A stretch of 14,680 nucleotides of DNA from Candidatus Levyibacteriota bacterium (GTDB lineage Bacteria; Patescibacteriota; Microgenomatia; Levybacterales; UBA12049), in contig JACPDD010000031.1 of the NCBI GenBank assembly GCA_016184205.1, positions 1-14,680 on the forward strand, read 5' to 3'. The notes under the pieces are model-generated. The model saw nothing but the letters and a program-made list of their open reading frames with translations. It was not told the origin of the DNA and did not search any database. Positions 12,140-14,680 of this stretch are shown here, piece after piece (position 1 is the stretch's first letter; every line of letters starts with the position of its first letter). The position numbers and the translations under genes were made by a program.

Positions 12140-14467
12140 ATGAAAATCATTAGATTTGCAGACCGCGTGCTTGAGTATTCATTTTACCTTCTTTTCCTCC
12201 TCATCCCCTTGCTTTTCACAAATGACACATCAGAGCTTTTTGAATTTAACAAAATGTGGGGAACTTTTGCCCTCACCATAACCATCGCTTGCGCATGGGT
12301 AGTTAAGATGATTGCGCAAAAAAGATTTTATCTTCAAAGAACTCCGCTTGACATTCCTATTTTACTTTTCCTCTCCTCTCAAATTATTTCAACAATTTTT
12401 TCCTTAGATACTCATACGTCTTTATGGGGTTACTATTCAAGATTTAACGGCGGGCTCTTATCAACAGTTTCCTACATACTTGTCTACTATGCTTTTGTAA
12501 GTAACTTTATAGGACAAGGCGCAAAAATGGTCAAAAAACTTTTAAGCCTCGGGCTTATATCCGGCACAATTGTTGCGCTTTGGGGACTTCCATCTCATTT
12601 TGGCTACGACCCAACTTGCTTTCTTTTTAGGGGAAACTTTGACGTTTCCTGCTGGACAGTTGATTTCCAGCCAAAGCTCAGAATATTTTCAACTTTGGGG
12701 CAACCCAACTGGCTAGCCGCATACCTGGCCATCTTAATGCCCCTGGCATTGGCGATGACAATCTCAAATCTCAAATCTCAACCCCGATTAAATCGGGGTC
12801 AAATCTCAAGTAAATTTTCAATTTTAAAATTTTTAAAAAATAATCTAGTTGCTAGTGGCTATTTTCTAGTCGCTTTTCTTTTCCTGCTTGCTATTCTTTA
12901 TACAAAATCCCAGTCCGGCTTCTTGGGGCTTATCGCAGCGCTTCTGCTATTTACTAGCCTACCAATATATCAGGAGGCTAGAAAAGGAAAAAAATTCTCA
13001 AACATCCTTAAAGCGAAGGAAACAAAAATACTTCTTGCTCCTCTTTTAATTTTCCTTTTAATTGTATTCTTTGTCGGCTCCCCAATTGAGAAATTAAACC
13101 AGTTCACTTACCAAGGCCTGCAGGAAAAATCTGCAAATGAAAAGACTGAGGATAGGTCCGCCCAAACATCAATTCCTGCGCTTGAGTTAAATATCACAGG
13201 GTCCGGGGAAATCCGCTCTATTGTCTGGAAAGGCGCCTTAGATATTTTTACACACTATCCTGTTTTTGGTTCAGGCGTTGAAACATTTGCCTATGCCTAC
13301 TACAAATACCGCCCTATGGAACACAACATCACCTCCGAATGGAATTATCTTTACAACAAAGCCCACAATGAATACCTAAACTATCTGGCAACAACAGGAA
13401 TCCTAGGCCTTGGAAGCTACCTTTTTATGATTGGCTCATTCCTGTATCTAACATTAAAGCATTTATCATCTAATATTTATAATCTAAAAAATAATAAATC
13501 ATCAATAATAGATAATAAATATTACATTTACGTCGCTCTTCTTGCCGGCTATGTAAGCATTTTGGTTACTAATTTTTTTGGATTTTCTGTAGTAGTAATA
13601 AATATATACTTTTTCTTGATTCCCGCGTTTGTCTTGGCCGCTTTGGGATTAATTGATGCCAATAGCGTTATGGTTTATCCAAAATCCTCGGCTTCGGAAA
13701 AAATAAAGCTTTCTAATCTTCAAAGATTTTCAGTGGCCGCAGCCGCGATTACCGCTTTATATCTTTTACTTACGCTATTTAGATTTTGGACTGCGGACAA
13801 GGCATATTACATGGGGGTAAATTTAGACCGCGGAGGGCAGTATCAACAGGCATATTCTTTTCTTGTTAATGCAGTACAAGACAGAGGCGATGAGCCGGTT
13901 TTCCAAGATGAGCTTGCGCTTAACAACGCAGTTCTTGCAGCATCTCTTATAAGCCTAAGGGAGTTAAGGCCGGCAACAGAGTCGGCTCAGGACGAACCAG
14001 TTATAAACGCTCTACTTCAAAATGCAACAGCGCTAAGCGACAAGGTCACAGCGCAGCATCCAAATAATATTGTTTTTTGGAAAAGCAGAGTAAGACTTTT
14101 CTATTCGCTTTCTCAAGTTGATGAAACATACCTTCCAAAAGCACTTGATGCAATTAAAAAAGCAAGTGCGCTTGCCCCAACAGACGCTACAATTTCCTAC
14201 AATTTGGGAATTTTAGAAGGCCAAAGCGGAGATATTGACGCGGCAATAAAAACTTTGGAAAACACAGTAATTCTTAGGCCATCCTACAGAGACGCTAGGT
14301 TTGGACTGGCACTTTTTTACCACCAAAAAGCGGTAAATGAAAAAGGGCGAGTTATTGACGAAGTAATGCAGCAAAAAGCAATTGAGCAGATGAAATATAT
14401 TCTTTCTAAAATTGACCCAAATGATGAACAAGCCAAAAACGCCCTGAAGTCTTGGAACGCAGAGTAA
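12140..14467 (+). CDS. O-antigen ligase/polymerase-type membrane protein with C-terminal TPRs
   Basis: The 775-residue protein has a dozen or so membrane segments and the O-antigen ligase (Wzy_C/WaaL/PglL-like) signature. This is GSGVETFAYAYYKYRP (about 377-392), then a large loop ending YNKAHNEYLNYLATTGILGL (about 405-424), with the family's characteristic His. The last 200 residues form tetratricopeptide-like helices (YNLGILEGQSGDIDAAIKTL near 690). Such proteins transfer or polymerise lipid-linked glycans outside the membrane; the acceptor may be a surface polymer or a protein. A loop near 207-240 (TISNLKSQPRLNRGQIS) is built from stacked repeats. An upstream in-frame ATG at 12107 lies inside the leader helix; I prefer 12140 (MKIIRFADR), but the choice is uncertain. 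No Shine-Dalgarno is near either. Confidence 0.88.
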   Translation: MKIIRFADRVLEYSFYLLFLLIPLLFTNDTSELFEFNKMWGTFALTITIACAWVVKMIAQKRFYLQRTPLDIPILLFLSSQIISTIFSLDTHTSLWGYYSRFNGGLLSTVSYILVYYAFVSNFIGQGAKMVKKLLSLGLISGTIVALWGLPSHFGYDPTCFLFRGNFDVSCWTVDFQPKLRIFSTLGQPNWLAAYLAILMPLALAMTISNLKSQPRLNRGQISSKFSILKFLKNNLVASGYFLVAFLFLLAILYTKSQSGFLGLIAALLLFTSLPIYQEARKGKKFSNILKAKETKILLAPLLIFLLIVFFVGSPIEKLNQFTYQGLQEKSANEKTEDRSAQTSIPALELNITGSGEIRSIVWKGALDIFTHYPVFGSGVETFAYAYYKYRPMEHNITSEWNYLYNKAHNEYLNYLATTGILGLGSYLFMIGSFLYLTLKHLSSNIYNLKNNKSSIIDNKYYIYVALLAGYVSILVTNFFGFSVVVINIYFFLIPAFVLAALGLIDANSVMVYPKSSASEKIKLSNLQRFSVAAAAITALYLLLTLFRFWTADKAYYMGVNLDRGGQYQQAYSFLVNAVQDRGDEPVFQDELALNNAVLAASLISLRELRPATESAQDEPVINALLQNATALSDKVTAQHPNNIVFWKSRVRLFYSLSQVDETYLPKALDAIKKASALAPTDATISYNLGILEGQSGDIDAAIKTLENTVILRPSYRDARFGLALFYHQKAVNEKGRVIDEVMQQKAIEQMKYILSKIDPNDEQAKNALKSWNAE
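12760..12810 (+). repeat. Composite repeat in the ligase gene (7-nt repeat split by a palindrome)
   Basis: Heptads ATCTCAA (12761-12780) are followed by the palindrome ACCCCGATTAAATCGGGGT (12781-12799, 9-bp arms around one base), then one more CAAATCTCAA. The palindrome appears to have been inserted into the heptad array. The frame is kept, reading SNLKSQPRLNRGQIS. Confidence 0.8.
12844..12874 (+). repeat. CTAG-rich dispersed repeat, copy 3, inside the ligase gene
   Basis: TCTAGTTGCTAGTGGCTA followed by TTTTCTAGTCGCT is the inverted form of the repeats at 1720-1753 and 11922-11947. Here it is read as protein (NLVASGYFLVAF) at the start of a membrane segment. Confidence 0.7.
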
Positions 14468-14470
14468 AAG

Positions 14471-14499
14471 TTGAAATTCATGCACCAAGGCACTATACT
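14471..14499 (+). promoter_or_regulatory. Promoter of the last gene (leaderless type)
   Basis: The -35 TTGAAA (14471-14476), a 17-bp spacer and the -10 TATACT (14494-14499) lie six bases before the ATG at 14506. Four bases separate the ligase stop codon from the -35. Confidence 0.65.
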
Positions 14500-14508
14500 G
14501 CCTGCATG
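14479..14508. promoter_or_regulatory. Dyad over the -10 box and start codon, operator-like
   Basis: CATGC (14479-14483) plus AGGCA (14488-14492) mirrors TGCCTGCATG (14499-14508), with ACCA extra in the left arm and the -10 box in the centre. It could be an operator for a repressor, or a weak hairpin ending the ligase transcript; there is no T-run after it. Confidence 0.4.
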
Positions 14509-14680
14509 GAAAATAGGGGAAGATACCCAGTCATGATAGTAGCAGATAATCCCAGGCGTCTAATAGCTGGGTTCGTCAGGGAAGAAGCCTTGCTTAGAGC
14601 AGGTATGAATGGAGCGAAGAAAGACATGTCCCCGCCCCTTGCGGTAGAAATACCCGGCACTAAAAAAGGCCTCCTTTCGG
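14506..14680 (+). CDS. Start of an unidentified protein (partial)
   Basis: The frame is open from the ATG at 14506 to the window edge (58 codons). It begins MENRGRYPVMIVADNPRRLI and continues with FVREEALLRAG, then PPLAVEIPGTKKGLL. I do not recognise it and see no signal peptide or membrane segment so far. The promoter and six-base spacing, identical to other genes here, strongly favour this start. It follows the ligase gene by 38 bases on the same strand but has its own promoter. Confidence 0.65.
   Translation, partial: MENRGRYPVMIVADNPRRLIAGFVREEALLRAGMNGAKKDMSPPLAVEIPGTKKGLLS

Overview
The window looks like chromosomal DNA of an uncultivated, reduced-genome bacterium of the Candidate Phyla Radiation (Patescibacteria), most likely the Microgenomates side. 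The evidence is indirect: AT-rich and tightly packed genes, a DUF5667 secreted protein, dispersed short repeats read in frame inside housekeeping genes, a proline-rich single-pass membrane protein, and almost no Shine-Dalgarno sequences. TGA is used as an ordinary stop (for example in the SPOUT methyltransferase and dprA), so this is not a lineage that recodes TGA. There is no rRNA, tRNA, IS, CRISPR or phage gene.

Layout. 1-62: 3' end of an unknown plus-strand gene. 134-229: a consensus minus-strand promoter and a strong intrinsic terminator that would bound a ~62-nt RNA. 240-1673 (minus): a SPOUT RNA methyltransferase and a secreted DUF5667 protein. 1782-2225 (plus): a small membrane protein whose 3' end overlaps topA. 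2170-5301 (minus): dprA then topA. 5372-6112 (plus): a membrane-anchored protein of unknown function. 6203-11835 (minus): a cell-wall and cell-shape cluster transcribed ddl -> two small paralogous proteins -> mreB -> mreC -> mreD -> mrdA (PBP2). 11878-14467 (plus): a promoter, a long structured leader and an O-antigen ligase/oligosaccharyltransferase-type membrane protein with a TPR tail. 14506-14680: start of an unknown gene.

The right half is an envelope-building region. Ddl makes D-Ala-D-Ala, MreBCD organises elongation, PBP2 cross-links peptidoglycan, and the divergent polytopic protein probably transfers or polymerises surface glycan. rodA, the usual partner of PBP2, is not in the window.

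Three things stand out. (1) At least eight genes have a -10 box only 6-8 bases before the start codon, often with a good -35 at 17 bp. They would be transcribed as leaderless mRNAs, and this settles several start codons. (2) By contrast, the ligase gene has a ~225-nt leader that can fold into a long rod whose apical loop can pair with the sequence just 5' of the rod (a pseudoknot). It is a candidate undescribed structured RNA. (3) Seven-nucleotide-period repeats, CTAG-rich repeats and short palindromes are inserted in frame in topA, dprA, mreB, mrdA, the methyltransferase and the ligase.
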